The notes: a model not told the origin generated them from the letters alone. A stretch of DNA of 64,000 nt from Flavobacteriaceae bacterium (GCA_016744415.1 JADGEL010000002.1:434001-498000); one strand, 5' to 3'. Positions 8,989 to 18,238 are shown, counted from the first letter of the stretch. A program made the numbers and translations.

Positions 8989-9923
8989 GTTATCTCTAAA
9001 TAATCAAATGCCTTTTGAGCAAAATTATTATTAATCTCCCTTGCTTCTTCTAGCACACCTTCCAATGGTTTTAAAGAAGATATTTTAGCTTTATAATTAT
9101 AAATAGAAGCTGAAGTAATTGGGTATTTATAATCATGAAATTTAGATGATTCTGAAAAATGAAGAACTTTTTTATTGAGTAAAAGCCCCCAATACATGCC
9201 ATGATAACTATCTGTTAATAAGGTATCACAGCTACCAATAAATTTTATTATTTCTTCAAAATTTGATGAATTATAAATACTAGGAAATTTATTGAATTTT
9301 GATATTACTTCTAGCTTATTTATATTTTTTTTATGAAAAACAACACCAATTTCATTTTCAATAATATATTTCTTATCAAACATTGGATGTAGGCAACTTA
9401 CACATGGTAACCACTCATTTGCTACACTATAGTCTCTTGTCCCAAACAATCCAAATTTAGAAGGGTTTACATTATACTTTTCAAAATCAGGCCATCTATT
9501 TTTATTATGACCAATTCCCCAAACAACAGTCTTTTTTCCTTTTATATTTAGTTTTTCAAACAACCGCATTTGTTTATTAAAGGCATGGTGATTGAGCAAT
9601 CCACCTCCACCAATAATTAATGCATTATTTGAAATTTGTTCAATCCAATTTTTTCTAACTTCTATTTCATCCGACTTGTAATCAAAAATATCTAAATATT
9701 TCCCTTTAAGTTCATCAAAATAATGATGTGGCGCACAATAGAAATCTCCAGCATTGGTTAAATCATATCGATGCACATTTACAACATCATTGTTATACTG
9801 TTCTGATTTTAATACATTAATTATGGATTCACGCTTATGATATTTTCTCTTTAACTTTTCTAAAATTCTATTCATAAACTCATTTTTTTCATCAGTATTA
9901 CTCCAAAAGCACTTAATTTTCAT
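8985..9923 (-). CDS. Polysaccharide pyruvyl transferase family protein
   Basis: The 312-residue protein matches this family (CsaB/WcaK type): LTNAGDFYCAPHHYF near residue 55, the glycine-rich IIGGGGLLNHHAF near 98-110, VVWGIGHNK near 133-141, and TDSYHGMYWGLLLNKK near 237-252, which forms the donor-binding end of the GT-B-like fold. Members transfer a pyruvyl ketal from phosphoenolpyruvate to a glycan residue, though distant members remain uncharacterised. It is the last gene of the run dapD, GT2, GT9, pyruvyl transferase. A surface-glycan modification is the best reading. Confidence 0.83.
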   Translation of the reverse strand: MKIKCFWSNTDEKNEFMNRILEKLKRKYHKRESIINVLKSEQYNNDVVNVHRYDLTNAGDFYCAPHHYFDELKGKYLDIFDYKSDEIEVRKNWIEQISNNALIIGGGGLLNHHAFNKQMRLFEKLNIKGKKTVVWGIGHNKNRWPDFEKYNVNPSKFGLFGTRDYSVANEWLPCVSCLHPMFDKKYIIENEIGVVFHKKNINKLEVISKFNKFPSIYNSSNFEEIIKFIGSCDTLLTDSYHGMYWGLLLNKKVLHFSESSKFHDYKYPITSASIYNYKAKISSLKPLEGVLEEAREINNNFAQKAFDYLEIT

Positions 9924-9954
9924 TACTTTTTTTGTCTAAAAAACTAACAATTAA

Positions 9955-11037
9955 TTAACCTTTCATTTTAGTTTTTATATGAAGCTCTAAAAAAGAATTC
10001 AATTCTGCCTTGAAAAGATTCAAATTCATTTTTTTATATAAATTTAACGCTTCTTTCTTTATTTTTTTTCTTGATTTATTTTTAAACAATTCTTGTTTAT
10101 AATCATTTAAGTGAACCGATTTGTGAAATACTCCATCTTCAAAAGTTGACCACATCTTTTTCTCAATCCAAGGAGAAAAAATAATAAATGACGGTTTGTT
10201 TAATGCTTTTGCCATATTAATTGCACCACCATCATTGCCAATAATTAGATCACACTGATTCAGTATAGCAATGAATTCTCTCAAACTTCCTCCAAAAACA
10301 TCAAAATAAATTTTATTTTTTGTCGTTACCTTGCAATTATTTAAAATTTGTTTTGCTTCTTCTAATTGCTTTGGAAAATAATTAAACAGAATATTAACAT
10401 CTCCACTATCAGCTACAAAATCAATAACCTTAGCCATTTCTAAAAGCGGTAAAGTTTTGTTTTTTGAACTACCAATAATAGATATCATTACCGTTTTTTT
10501 AGAAGTATCAATTCTGTGATCTAAAAAAAGTTTTTGAGCAAAATTTATTTCTTTCTCCGCAACATATAATTGAGGGACTGGATCTATTTCAATCTTTAAA
10601 TCAAGTGGTTCTAGTAGTGAAAGGCGTCTTTCGATTATCAATCCCAAATTTGATTTAGGAATTTCTAATTGTTCAATAACATCGGTATACAAAAAGCTTC
10701 TTCCAATTTTTTTGAATGATATTCGTCTTGAAGAACTCAAAAACAAAACTGTAAACCAACTTTCTAATTTTGAATAAGAGTCTATAACTACATCGTACCT
10801 TTCTTTTCTAAGAGTTAATATTAATTTTAAAAAAGTCAATCTACTTTTTCGATGCTTCTTTTTAAATAATATTAAATTATCAATATTTGGGTTCCCTTCT
10901 AATACTGGTGTTGTAGATTCATACACCATATAATCTATTTGAGAATTAGGGTATGCTTGTTTTAAATTGTTACAAAGAATTGAACTCACCAAAACATCAC
11001 CAATCATTTTTTGTTGTATGACAAGAATTTTCTTCAA
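9955..11037 (-). CDS. Family 9 glycosyltransferase (heptosyltransferase-like)
   Basis: A 360-residue GT-B enzyme. The start KKILVIQQKMIGDVLVSSIL, the early AYPNSQIDYMVYE segment, and the C-terminal donor motif LIIGNDGGAINMAKALNKPS (about residues 264-283, with NDGG replacing the usual TNDTGPMH-like motif) are GT9 features. Such enzymes usually add L-glycero-D-manno-heptose to the LPS inner core, but the donor cannot be fixed from sequence. It lies 31 bases upstream of the pyruvyl transferase and 26 bases after the WaaE-like GT2 on the same strand. Confidence 0.87.
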   Translation of the reverse strand: MKKILVIQQKMIGDVLVSSILCNNLKQAYPNSQIDYMVYESTTPVLEGNPNIDNLILFKKKHRKSRLTFLKLILTLRKERYDVVIDSYSKLESWFTVLFLSSSRRISFKKIGRSFLYTDVIEQLEIPKSNLGLIIERRLSLLEPLDLKIEIDPVPQLYVAEKEINFAQKLFLDHRIDTSKKTVMISIIGSSKNKTLPLLEMAKVIDFVADSGDVNILFNYFPKQLEEAKQILNNCKVTTKNKIYFDVFGGSLREFIAILNQCDLIIGNDGGAINMAKALNKPSFIIFSPWIEKKMWSTFEDGVFHKSVHLNDYKQELFKNKSRKKIKKEALNLYKKMNLNLFKAELNSFLELHIKTKMKG

Positions 11038-11063
11038 ACAGAATTATATTTTAAATATTTCAA

Positions 11064-11819
11064 TTATTTTAAATTTCTACGTAATAACCAAATTTTAACA
11101 TATCGCATAAACACTGCATATGAATGATTATATGCAATTACCAAACCTACAACACCATCTCTAAAACCACCTTGAATTATATAATGTTTAAAAAATCGCC
11201 AACAAGGTTTTACAATAAAATGAAAAGGTGTTAAGGTCCCTGTTTTTTTATTATAATCATGAGCTTGCAACCAAGCATACCTGTTCAACTTTTCAATATG
11301 ATGATCAAAAGTAACATACGTATTATGATACAACTTAGAATTTAACTTACCTATATTACCATTATCAATGATCTCTGCATGTACTTGTTTGTCTTGATAC
11401 TTGCACTTACTTTTTCTAAACAATCGAATAACCTTGTCATTCCATCCGCCAAACTTAACATCCTTACCCATAAAATGGCTCGTTCTAGGAATCCAATAGC
11501 CATCTTTTTTGCTGATATCTGCACTTTTCAATAAAGCTAAAATTTCTGATTTTAACTCTGACGTAACTCTTTCATCAGCATCAACAAGTAATATCCATTC
11601 ATGGGTTGCTTGTGGTATTGCCCAGTTTTTTTGGGAAGCTGAATATTCATATTCACGCTGAATTATAAAATCAGTATATTTTTTTGCCAATTCTACAGTA
11701 TTATCTGTACTGTAAGAATCAACAACCATAATTTCGTCAGCGAAATCTATAGACTTTAAAACCGCATCAATATTGTGAGATTCATTAAATGTTGGGATTA
11801 TAACAGTAAGTTTTTTCAT
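11064..11819 (-). CDS. Family 2 glycosyltransferase, WaaE/KdtX-like
   Basis: The 251-residue protein has the GT-A start KKLTVIIPTFNES, VVDSYSTDNT near 33-42 and the metal-binding LLVDADERV near 76-84. The downstream segments RTSHFMGKDVKFGGWNDKVI and RLFRKSKCKYQDKQVHAEI resemble the LPS core beta-1,4-glucosyltransferase WaaE. It has no membrane anchor beyond a hydrophobic patch near residue 225. The gene starts six bases after dapD ends, so the two are probably cotranscribed, and it heads the envelope-glycan run toward GT9 and the pyruvyl transferase. Confidence 0.87.
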   Translation of the reverse strand: MKKLTVIIPTFNESHNIDAVLKSIDFADEIMVVDSYSTDNTVELAKKYTDFIIQREYEYSASQKNWAIPQATHEWILLVDADERVTSELKSEILALLKSADISKKDGYWIPRTSHFMGKDVKFGGWNDKVIRLFRKSKCKYQDKQVHAEIIDNGNIGKLNSKLYHNTYVTFDHHIEKLNRYAWLQAHDYNKKTGTLTPFHFIVKPCWRFFKHYIIQGGFRDGVVGLVIAYNHSYAVFMRYVKIWLLRRNLK

Positions 11820-11825
11820 AGACTT

Positions 11826-12641
11826 TTAAACAGCAACGTTATTTTCGCGAAGGGCATCATTAAGCGAAGTTTTTTTATTAGTACTTTCTTTTCGTTTACC
11901 AATAATCAAAGCACAAGGTACATTAAAAGTTCCGGCTTTAAATTTCTTAGGATAAGATCCCGGAATTACAACTGACCTCGCAGGCACTCTACCTTTCATT
12001 TCAACTGGTTCGTCTCCTGTAACATCAATAATTTTTGTGCTCATTGTTAATACGACATTGGCACCTAAAACAGCTTCTTTTTCTACGCATACACCTTCAA
12101 CAACTATACAACGAGATCCTACAAAAACATTATCTTCAATAATTACTGGAGCTGCTTGCAAGGGCTCTAAAACTCCACCAATACCTACACCTCCACTCAA
12201 ATGTACATTCTTTCCAATTTGTGCACAACTACCCACAGTTGCCCAAGTATCTACCATAGTACCTTCATCTACATAAGCGCCAATATTTACATAACTTGGC
12301 ATTAAAATAGTGCCCGATGAAATATATGATCCATGACGAGCAACTGCATGTGGTACAACTCTAATTCCTCTTGCTGCATAATTTCTTTTCAACGGAATCT
12401 TATCATGGTACTCAAAAATACCCACCTCAAAAGTTTCCATTTTTTGAATTGGAAAATACATAACAACAGCTTTCTTTACCCATTCATTCACTTGCCAACC
12501 ACCATCTACAGGTTCTGCAACACGCAGCTCGCCTTTATCTAATAAGTCAATAACTTCTCTAATGGTGTTTTGGGTAGTTTCATCTTTCAATAAATCTTTA
12601 TTCTCCCAAGCACTTTCTATTATTTGCTGTATTGCTGACAT
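11826..12641 (-). CDS. dapD: 2,3,4,5-tetrahydropyridine-2,6-dicarboxylate N-succinyltransferase
   Basis: DapD converts tetrahydrodipicolinate and succinyl-CoA to N-succinyl-2-amino-6-oxopimelate in the lysine/meso-diaminopimelate pathway. The 271-residue protein has an N-terminal helical domain (IQQIIESAWENKD) and a left-handed beta-helix of hexapeptide repeats around residues 95-210 (for example NIGAYVDEGTMVDTWATVGS). This is the typical length. I start at ATG 12641; an upstream in-frame TTG at 12662 would add seven unusual residues. It is divergent from ruvX and supplies the peptidoglycan precursor ahead of LPS glycosyltransferase genes. Confidence 0.95.
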   Translation of the reverse strand: MSAIQQIIESAWENKDLLKDETTQNTIREVIDLLDKGELRVAEPVDGGWQVNEWVKKAVVMYFPIQKMETFEVGIFEYHDKIPLKRNYAARGIRVVPHAVARHGSYISSGTILMPSYVNIGAYVDEGTMVDTWATVGSCAQIGKNVHLSGGVGIGGVLEPLQAAPVIIEDNVFVGSRCIVVEGVCVEKEAVLGANVVLTMSTKIIDVTGDEPVEMKGRVPARSVVIPGSYPKKFKAGTFNVPCALIIGKRKESTNKKTSLNDALRENNVAV

Positions 12642-12715
12642 TTTTATTATTTTGACTGACAAAGATAAAACTCCACATTAAACAACCCCTATATTTTTTC
12701 CTTTTATTTATTGTG

Positions 12716-12723
12716 TATTTTTG
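12716..12723 (+). promoter_or_regulatory. -7 element before ruvX
   Basis: TATTTTTG matches TAnnTTTG, 17 bases before the ATG at 12740. It overlaps the upstream in-frame GTG at 12713, which argues against that codon as the start. Confidence 0.55.
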
Positions 12724-12739
12724 CAATAAATATAATTTT

Positions 12740-13150
12740 ATGGCTCGAATTTTAGCGTTCGATTTTGGAAAAGTAAGAACTGGTATTGCTGTAACTGATG
12801 AGTTACAAATCATAGCCTTTGGGCTTACAACCGTAAACACCAAAGAGATCTTTAAATTTTTAGACTCCTATTTATCAAATGAAAAAGTAGGATTGTTTGT
12901 TATTGGTGAACCCAAACAAATGAACAATCAACCAAGCGAAAGTGAAGTGTTAATACTTCCCTTCATAAAAAAATTGAGTAATAAATTTCCTAATATTCCG
13001 ATTAAAAGAGTTGACGAACGCTTTACCTCTAAAATGGCTTTCCAGACAATGATTGATAGTGGTCTCAATAAAAAGCAACGACGAAACAAAGCATTAGTAG
13101 ATGAAATTAGCGCCACCATTATTTTACAAACCTATATGGATCAAGGTTAA
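12740..13150 (+). CDS. ruvX: Putative pre-16S rRNA nuclease / Holliday junction resolvase, YqgF family
   Basis: The 136-residue RNase H-fold protein has ARILAFDFGKVRTGIA at the start (first catalytic Asp), VIGEPKQMN in the middle, KRVDERFTS near 84-92, and LVDEISATIILQ near the C terminus (last catalytic Asp). YqgF trims the 16S rRNA 5' end in E. coli; the resolvase name is historical. I use ATG 12740 because the -7 promoter box overlaps the earlier GTG. The gene ends in a four-base overlap with an opposing methyltransferase gene that separates it from def. Confidence 0.93.
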   Translation: MARILAFDFGKVRTGIAVTDELQIIAFGLTTVNTKEIFKFLDSYLSNEKVGLFVIGEPKQMNNQPSESEVLILPFIKKLSNKFPNIPIKRVDERFTSKMAFQTMIDSGLNKKQRRNKALVDEISATIILQTYMDQG

Positions 13151-13818
13151 TTTGTAATTAAATAATCAAACCGATAATGTGCGTATGGCAATTCTTCAGT
13201 TTGCTCTAAATAGGTTCCTTTAACGTTCAGTGACTTACAAATAGTATCTAGTTCAGATGCTTTCCAAAACTTTCCCATCCCATTTTTTCCTTGAATCATT
13301 TGTTTATAATAAAATGCTTTTTTTAACGGAGTATCATACAGCTTGTGTTTACTTTTATGTTCCGTAATATCACCAATAAACAACTTTCCATTTGGTTTTA
13401 AACACTTTAACATTTCTGAAATTACATTTTCCCCCTCATTACGCTTATCAAAATATTGAAATGAAAATTGTAAATAGATTTTATCAAAAGAAGTTGGTTT
13501 AACAAACTTGCTTATTTCTAATGCTGAACAATTTATATACAAACAATTCATTTCTTTATAATCTCGCTTTGCTACATAAAGCAAATTTTCTGATTGGTCA
13601 ACCCCTACAATAGAGTCACATTTTTTGGCAATTTGTTGAGTGATGATTCCATTACCACAACAAACATCCAACACAGTATCAGAGGGTTTTATATCCAATA
13701 TCCTCGCAATATGATTTACAGTCAAAAGTGTGCTCTTTAAATCTTTACGCTGCACTTGCCCAAAAACATCAGATCCTTTCTCTTCAACGTTAGTGTTCCA
13801 ATAATTTTTCCAATTCAT
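13147..13818 (-). CDS. Class I SAM-dependent methyltransferase
   Basis: A 223-residue Rossmann methyltransferase. Motif I is VLDVCCGNGIITQQIA near residues 48-63, followed by the acidic VGVDQSENLL end of strand 2 and the IYLQFSFQYF and GKLFIGDI segments of the later strands. The substrate is not evident; small-molecule methyltransferases of this type are diverse. It lies on the strand opposite to ruvX and def, genes that usually sit together in Flavobacteria, so it looks like an insertion into a conserved block. It converges with ruvX and diverges from def. Confidence 0.85.
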   Translation of the reverse strand: MNWKNYWNTNVEEKGSDVFGQVQRKDLKSTLLTVNHIARILDIKPSDTVLDVCCGNGIITQQIAKKCDSIVGVDQSENLLYVAKRDYKEMNCLYINCSALEISKFVKPTSFDKIYLQFSFQYFDKRNEGENVISEMLKCLKPNGKLFIGDITEHKSKHKLYDTPLKKAFYYKQMIQGKNGMGKFWKASELDTICKSLNVKGTYLEQTEELPYAHYRFDYLITN

Positions 13819-13867
13819 GTATCTATCAATAGTAAGCCAAAACTACTAAAATTTGTTTTGATTGTAT

Positions 13868-13875
13868 TACTTTTG
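13868..13875 (+). promoter_or_regulatory. -7 element before def
   Basis: TACTTTTG matches TAnnTTTG and lies 21 bases before ATG 13897, suggesting def has its own promoter after the inserted methyltransferase gene. Confidence 0.55.
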
Positions 13876-13896
13876 CACTTGTTAAAAATTATAAAA

Positions 13897-14484
13897 ATGA
13901 TTTTACCAATTATCGCTTATGGAGACCCAGTTTTAAGAAAAGTTGGGGTTGAAATTGACAAGGACTACCCTAATTTAGAAGAACTCCTTATTAATATGCG
14001 CGAAACTATGGATAATGCTCATGGAGTGGGATTAGCAGCTCCACAAATAGGAAAAGCTATTCGATTATTTTTGGTAGATACTTCGCCTTTTGCCGAAGAT
14101 GAAGACTTAGAAAAAGAGGAACAGAAATTTTTAGCTGGCTTTGACAGAGTTTTTATCAATCCTAAAATTTTGGATGAAACTGGTGATGAATGGGCATTTA
14201 ATGAAGGATGTTTAAGTATTCCTGAAGTTAGAGAAGATGTATTTAGAAACGATACCGTAACGATTGAATATCTTGATGCAAATTTTGAAAAACAGACGGA
14301 AACACTTACTGGAATTGCAGCAAGAGTAGTACAACACGAATATGATCATATTGAAGGAATTTTATTTACTGACAAACTATCATCTCTCAAAAAAAGATTG
14401 ATTAAAAAGAAATTAGACAATATATCCAAAGGGAAAATTAGTCCAAATTACAGAATGAAATTTTACAAACCAAAGAAGAAATAA
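13897..14484 (+). CDS. def: Peptide deformylase
   Basis: The 195-residue enzyme removes the N-formyl group from nascent proteins at the ribosome exit. Its three motifs are intact: GVGLAAPQIG near 44-53, EGCLSIPE near 105-112 with the metal-binding Cys, and QHEYDHIEG near 147-155 with two His ligands and the catalytic Glu. I start at ATG 13897; the frame stays open 141 bases further upstream but that stretch encodes a non-homologous hydrophobic run and lies across the promoter. DUF5606 follows after four bases and mazG after that. Confidence 0.96.
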   Translation: MILPIIAYGDPVLRKVGVEIDKDYPNLEELLINMRETMDNAHGVGLAAPQIGKAIRLFLVDTSPFAEDEDLEKEEQKFLAGFDRVFINPKILDETGDEWAFNEGCLSIPEVREDVFRNDTVTIEYLDANFEKQTETLTGIAARVVQHEYDHIEGILFTDKLSSLKKRLIKKKLDNISKGKISPNYRMKFYKPKKK

Positions 14485-14488
14485 TACA

Positions 14489-14908
14489 ATGACCTTAGAA
14501 GAAATTATATCAGTTACAGGCAAACCAGGTTTGTTTAAAATTATCTCACAAACAAAAAACAGCATTATTGTTGAATCGCTGATAGATAATAAAAGATTCC
14601 CAATCAATGCGATGCACAACGTAAGTGTTTTAGACAATATTGCGATTTATACTTTTGAAGAAGAGGTCCCTTTAAAATTAGTTTTTAAAGCGATTGTAGA
14701 AAAAGAAGAAGGTAAAGAATGCATTAGTCATAAAGAGTCTGCTAACAAATTAGTAGCCTATTTTCAAGAAATTCTACCAGATTATGATGATGAACGTGTT
14801 TACACATCAAACATCAAAAAAGTACTGCAATGGTATAATTTATTGGTAAAAAGCAACTTTGATTTTACTACAATCAAAGTAGATGAAGACACTGAAGAAG
14901 AAGTATAA
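14489..14908 (+). CDS. DUF5606 domain protein
   Basis: A 139-residue soluble protein. MTLEEIISVTGKPGLFKII opens the characteristic N-terminal DUF5606 barrel, with FPINAMHNVSVLDNIAIYTF following, and the C-terminal half (DDERVYTSNIKKVLQWYNLL) is helical with an acidic tail. The function is unknown. The family sits between def and mazG in many Flavobacteria, as here: four bases after def and overlapping mazG by one base. The position suggests a housekeeping role tied to translation or nucleotide quality control, which is inference. Confidence 0.85.
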   Translation: MTLEEIISVTGKPGLFKIISQTKNSIIVESLIDNKRFPINAMHNVSVLDNIAIYTFEEEVPLKLVFKAIVEKEEGKECISHKESANKLVAYFQEILPDYDDERVYTSNIKKVLQWYNLLVKSNFDFTTIKVDEDTEEEV

Positions 14909-15687
14909 TGAATTCTAGAGAGCAACAATTAACAGCCATTGACCGGTTATTGACCATTATGGATGAGTTGCGTCTCAAATGTCCTTGGGACAAAAAACAA
15001 ACCCTAGAATCTTTACGTCATCTCACTATTGAGGAAACTTATGAATTGGGTGATGCCATTCTTGATAACGACCTTGAAGAGGTTAAAAAAGAATTAGGAG
15101 ATTTATTACTTCATATTTTTTTCTATGCTAAAATTGGATCTGAAACAAATGACTTTGATATTGCAGATGTTGCCGAAAGCATTTCAGAAAAACTGATTCA
15201 CCGTCATCCACATATTTACGGAGATGTTGAAGTTAAAGATGAAGAAGGCGTAAAACAAAACTGGGAAAAACTTAAGCTAAAAGAAGGCAAAAACTCAGTT
15301 TTAGAAGGTGTCCCAAAATCCCTACCTGCCTTGGTAAAGGCTAGTAGAATCCAAGAAAAAGTTGCAGGAGTTGGTTTTGATTGGGAACATCCAGAACAAG
15401 TTTGGGAAAAGGTACAGGAAGAGTTATCAGAACTCAACACCGAAATAAAAAAAGAGAATACTGATGCTATAGAATCTGAATTTGGTGATGTCTTATTTTC
15501 AATGATAAACTATGCACGTTTTATCAACGTAAACCCAGAAAATGCATTAGAGCGTACTAATAAGAAGTTTATAAAGCGATTTCAATTCTTAGAAAAAGCT
15601 GCAAAAAAAGAAGGCAAAGAACTTTCTGACATGTCACTTACAGAAATGGATATTCATTGGAAAAGTTCTAAAGAGTTTTTCAAATAA
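14908..15687 (+). CDS. mazG: Nucleoside triphosphate pyrophosphohydrolase MazG
   Basis: The 259-residue protein has two MazG all-alpha domains. The first shows KCPWDKKQTLESLRHLTIEE and the metal-binding EExxE-12-ExxD pattern (EETYELGDAI, then VKKELGDLLLH). The second repeats it more loosely (EELSELNTEI, then ESEFGDVLFSMI). It hydrolyses canonical and damaged NTPs to NMP and pyrophosphate. Its ATG overlaps the DUF5606 stop by one base, so def, DUF5606 and mazG form a translationally linked unit. Confidence 0.94.
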   Translation: MNSREQQLTAIDRLLTIMDELRLKCPWDKKQTLESLRHLTIEETYELGDAILDNDLEEVKKELGDLLLHIFFYAKIGSETNDFDIADVAESISEKLIHRHPHIYGDVEVKDEEGVKQNWEKLKLKEGKNSVLEGVPKSLPALVKASRIQEKVAGVGFDWEHPEQVWEKVQEELSELNTEIKKENTDAIESEFGDVLFSMINYARFINVNPENALERTNKKFIKRFQFLEKAAKKEGKELSDMSLTEMDIHWKSSKEFFK

Positions 15688-15833
15688 CGAAGTATTGCGA
15701 AAAATCAAAGAGCTTTTTCAAATAGCTAAATTGAAAAGTTAGAAAGGGGTTCTTAAGCAATATTTCATTAATTTAGCGTGGTAAAATTGCATAAACTATT
15801 ATAAATAATAGTAGGCTCTAAACCTCAATCGCC

Positions 15834-17780
15834 ATGAAAAATTCTATATTAATTTTATTTCTATCAATTTCTATGATAGGAATAGCACAAGAACAAAAAG
15901 ACTTATCAGCATCAATTGTCGAATCTGAGACCAAGTCAGCTTTAAAAACATTAGAAGGAATAGAAAATAGAAATGTTAATACTGGTAATTATGATGTAAA
16001 ATACCATCGATTAGAATTTACTTTAGACCCAAATATTGCAAGTATTTCTGGAAATGTAACTACTTACTTTGAAGCAAAAGAAGATTTAACCCAAGTTACT
16101 TTTGAATTAACAGATAATATGATTGTTTCTGATATAAATCAAAGAGGCACAGCACTAAACTTTACTCAAAATGCAAATGATGAAGTTGTCATTACGCTAC
16201 CAACCTCACAAAGTGCCGGAGTATTAGATTCGCTCACTATCAATTATTCAGGAAATCCTGTTAGTTCTGGTTTTGGCTCTTTTGAACAAACAACTCATAA
16301 TGGAGATCCTGTAATTTGGACACTTTCTGAACCATATGGTGCTAAAGGATGGTGGCCATGTAAGCAAGATTTAAATGATAAGATTGATAGTGTAGATGTA
16401 TATATTACAACTCCACAATTTAACCCTAGCACAGAAGAATATATAGCAGTTAGTAATGGACTAGAGCAAAGTCAAGTTATTAATGGAAGTGATAAAACAA
16501 CACATTTTAAACACCAATACCCTATCCCTGCTTATTTAATTGCTATTGCTGTTACTAATTATGAAGTTTATTCACATACAGTTCCAAACAATGGAAATCC
16601 GTTTGATGTTGTAAACTACGTATATCCAGAAAACTTAACTACGGCACAAACACAAACAGGAGTAACTGTAGATATTATTGAATTATTTACAAATTTATTT
16701 GAAGAATACCCTTACGCAAATGAAAAGTACGGACATGCACAATTTGGCTGGGGAGGTGGAATGGAACATACTACGGTTTCTTTTATGAATAACTTTAACA
16801 GAGGGCTAGTTGCTCATGAACTTGCACATCAATGGTTTGGAAATAAGGTAACATGTGGCAGCTGGAAAGATATTTGGCTGAATGAAGGTTTTGCTACCTA
16901 TTTATCTGGATTAACAATTAAAAATTTAGATGGAGAACCTGATTTTTTAACTTGGAGACAAGGAAAAGTAAATAATATTACTGCGCAAACTTCTGGTTAT
17001 GTTTACCTTCATGATAGCGATACAACCAGTGTAAATAGAATTTTTAGCAGCAGGTTTAGCTATGACAAACCTTCTATGGTACTACATATGCTTCGCAATA
17101 AAGTTGGTGATGCCAATTTTTTTCAAGGAGTTCAAAATTATTTAAGCGACCCTCAATTTGCATATAACTACGTAAAAACCCCTGATTTCATAACACATAT
17201 GGAAACTGCTAGCGGACAAAGCTTGACTGAGTTTTTCAATGACTGGATATATAAAGAAGGCTACCCAAGTTATAATATTGAGTGGAATCAAACTAGCACA
17301 ACTCAAATATCTCTACTAGTTAACCAGGTCCAAAGTCATTCTTCGGTAAGTTATTTTGAAGCACAAATTCCTATTAGAATTATTGGAAGTGGTGGTGAAA
17401 TTTTAGATACGCTATTAGACAATACTGTTGGCGGTGAAACTTTTAATGTAAATGTTACATTTACTGTTGATACTGTGCAATTCGATCCTGATGTACATCT
17501 TATCTCAAAAAACAACACTATTAGCTTAGGAATTGATGACACTAATTATTTAGAATCAAAACTTACAATATACCCCAACCCTACATCAAATAGTTTTCAA
17601 ATAAAAAAGTCTAATAATGTTTTGATTGATAATGTCAGTATTTATGATATATTAGGGCAATTGGTTCTAAACAATCAACAGTCTGAAAATATAAACATTA
17701 AAAATTTAGCTTCAGGACTTCATATTATCAAAATAAAAACAAATCAAGGAACAGTATATAAAAGGTTGATAAAACAATAA
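15834..17780 (+). CDS. Secreted M1 family metallopeptidase with T9SS sorting domain
   Basis: A 648-residue exported aminopeptidase-like enzyme. A signal peptide covers residues 1-18 (ILFLSISMIGIAQ). The M1 N-terminal beta domain follows, then the exopeptidase motif WGGGMEHTT (about 304-312) and zinc motif HELAHQWFG with NEGFATY 20 residues later (about 328-357). The tail from about 577 (IYPNPTSNSFQIK... through YKRLIK) is a T9SS type A sorting domain, so the protein is released or anchored at the surface through the secretion system whose PorU and PorV are encoded at 31.5-36.6 kb. It lacks the large C-terminal domain IV of classical PepN. Confidence 0.92.
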   Translation: MKNSILILFLSISMIGIAQEQKDLSASIVESETKSALKTLEGIENRNVNTGNYDVKYHRLEFTLDPNIASISGNVTTYFEAKEDLTQVTFELTDNMIVSDINQRGTALNFTQNANDEVVITLPTSQSAGVLDSLTINYSGNPVSSGFGSFEQTTHNGDPVIWTLSEPYGAKGWWPCKQDLNDKIDSVDVYITTPQFNPSTEEYIAVSNGLEQSQVINGSDKTTHFKHQYPIPAYLIAIAVTNYEVYSHTVPNNGNPFDVVNYVYPENLTTAQTQTGVTVDIIELFTNLFEEYPYANEKYGHAQFGWGGGMEHTTVSFMNNFNRGLVAHELAHQWFGNKVTCGSWKDIWLNEGFATYLSGLTIKNLDGEPDFLTWRQGKVNNITAQTSGYVYLHDSDTTSVNRIFSSRFSYDKPSMVLHMLRNKVGDANFFQGVQNYLSDPQFAYNYVKTPDFITHMETASGQSLTEFFNDWIYKEGYPSYNIEWNQTSTTQISLLVNQVQSHSSVSYFEAQIPIRIIGSGGEILDTLLDNTVGGETFNVNVTFTVDTVQFDPDVHLISKNNTISLGIDDTNYLESKLTIYPNPTSNSFQIKKSNNVLIDNVSIYDILGQLVLNNQQSENINIKNLASGLHIIKIKTNQGTVYKRLIKQ

Positions 17781-17782
17781 TT

Positions 17783-18238
17783 ATGAATATACCAGCCAAC
17801 AATCCAGAAGAATATATTTCAAAAATCCCTGAGGAGCGTATCCCTTATTTTAAAAAATTACGTCAAACAATCTTAGATAATATTCCAGATGGTTTTGAAG
17901 AACAAATGAGCTATGGAATGATTGGTTATGTGGTGCCCAAAAGCATCTATCCTAAAGGTTATCATTGTGATACAAGCTTACCTTTGCCCTTTGTAAATAT
18001 TGCTTCACAAAAGAATTTTATTGCTTTGTATCATTCAGGAATTTATGCTAGCCCAGAAATTCATAATTGGTTTGTAGCAGAATATCCTAAACATTGCAAG
18101 CGCAAATTAGATATGGGTAAAAGCTGTATCCGATTTAAAAAACCAGAAGAAATTCCGTTTGAACTAGTTGCCCAACTCATGCAAAAAATGACTATACATG
18201 AGTGGATTGATTTGTATGAGAATAATGTGAGTCGGTAA
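17783..18238 (+). CDS. DUF1801 domain protein
   Basis: A 151-residue cytoplasmic protein. The segment EEYISKIPEERIPYFKKLRQ followed by GFEEQMSYGMIGY and the aromatic LPFVNIASQKNFIALYHSG match DUF1801, related to YdhG/YdeI-type proteins; biochemical function is unknown. It begins two bases after the M1 peptidase stop, so the two are cotranscribed, although one is secreted and the other is not. It converges on lon across a 143-base gap containing a degenerate repeat. Confidence 0.85.
   Translation: MNIPANNPEEYISKIPEERIPYFKKLRQTILDNIPDGFEEQMSYGMIGYVVPKSIYPKGYHCDTSLPLPFVNIASQKNFIALYHSGIYASPEIHNWFVAEYPKHCKRKLDMGKSCIRFKKPEEIPFELVAQLMQKMTIHEWIDLYENNVSR

Noticed and set aside
12713-12742. Upstream GTG start for ruvX
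   Set aside because: The -7 promoter box overlaps the codon, and homologues begin at the ATG (ARILAFDFG).
16722-17098. A possible second start or frameshift in the M1 peptidase
   Set aside because: The frame is continuous from signal peptide to sorting domain and all motifs are in order.
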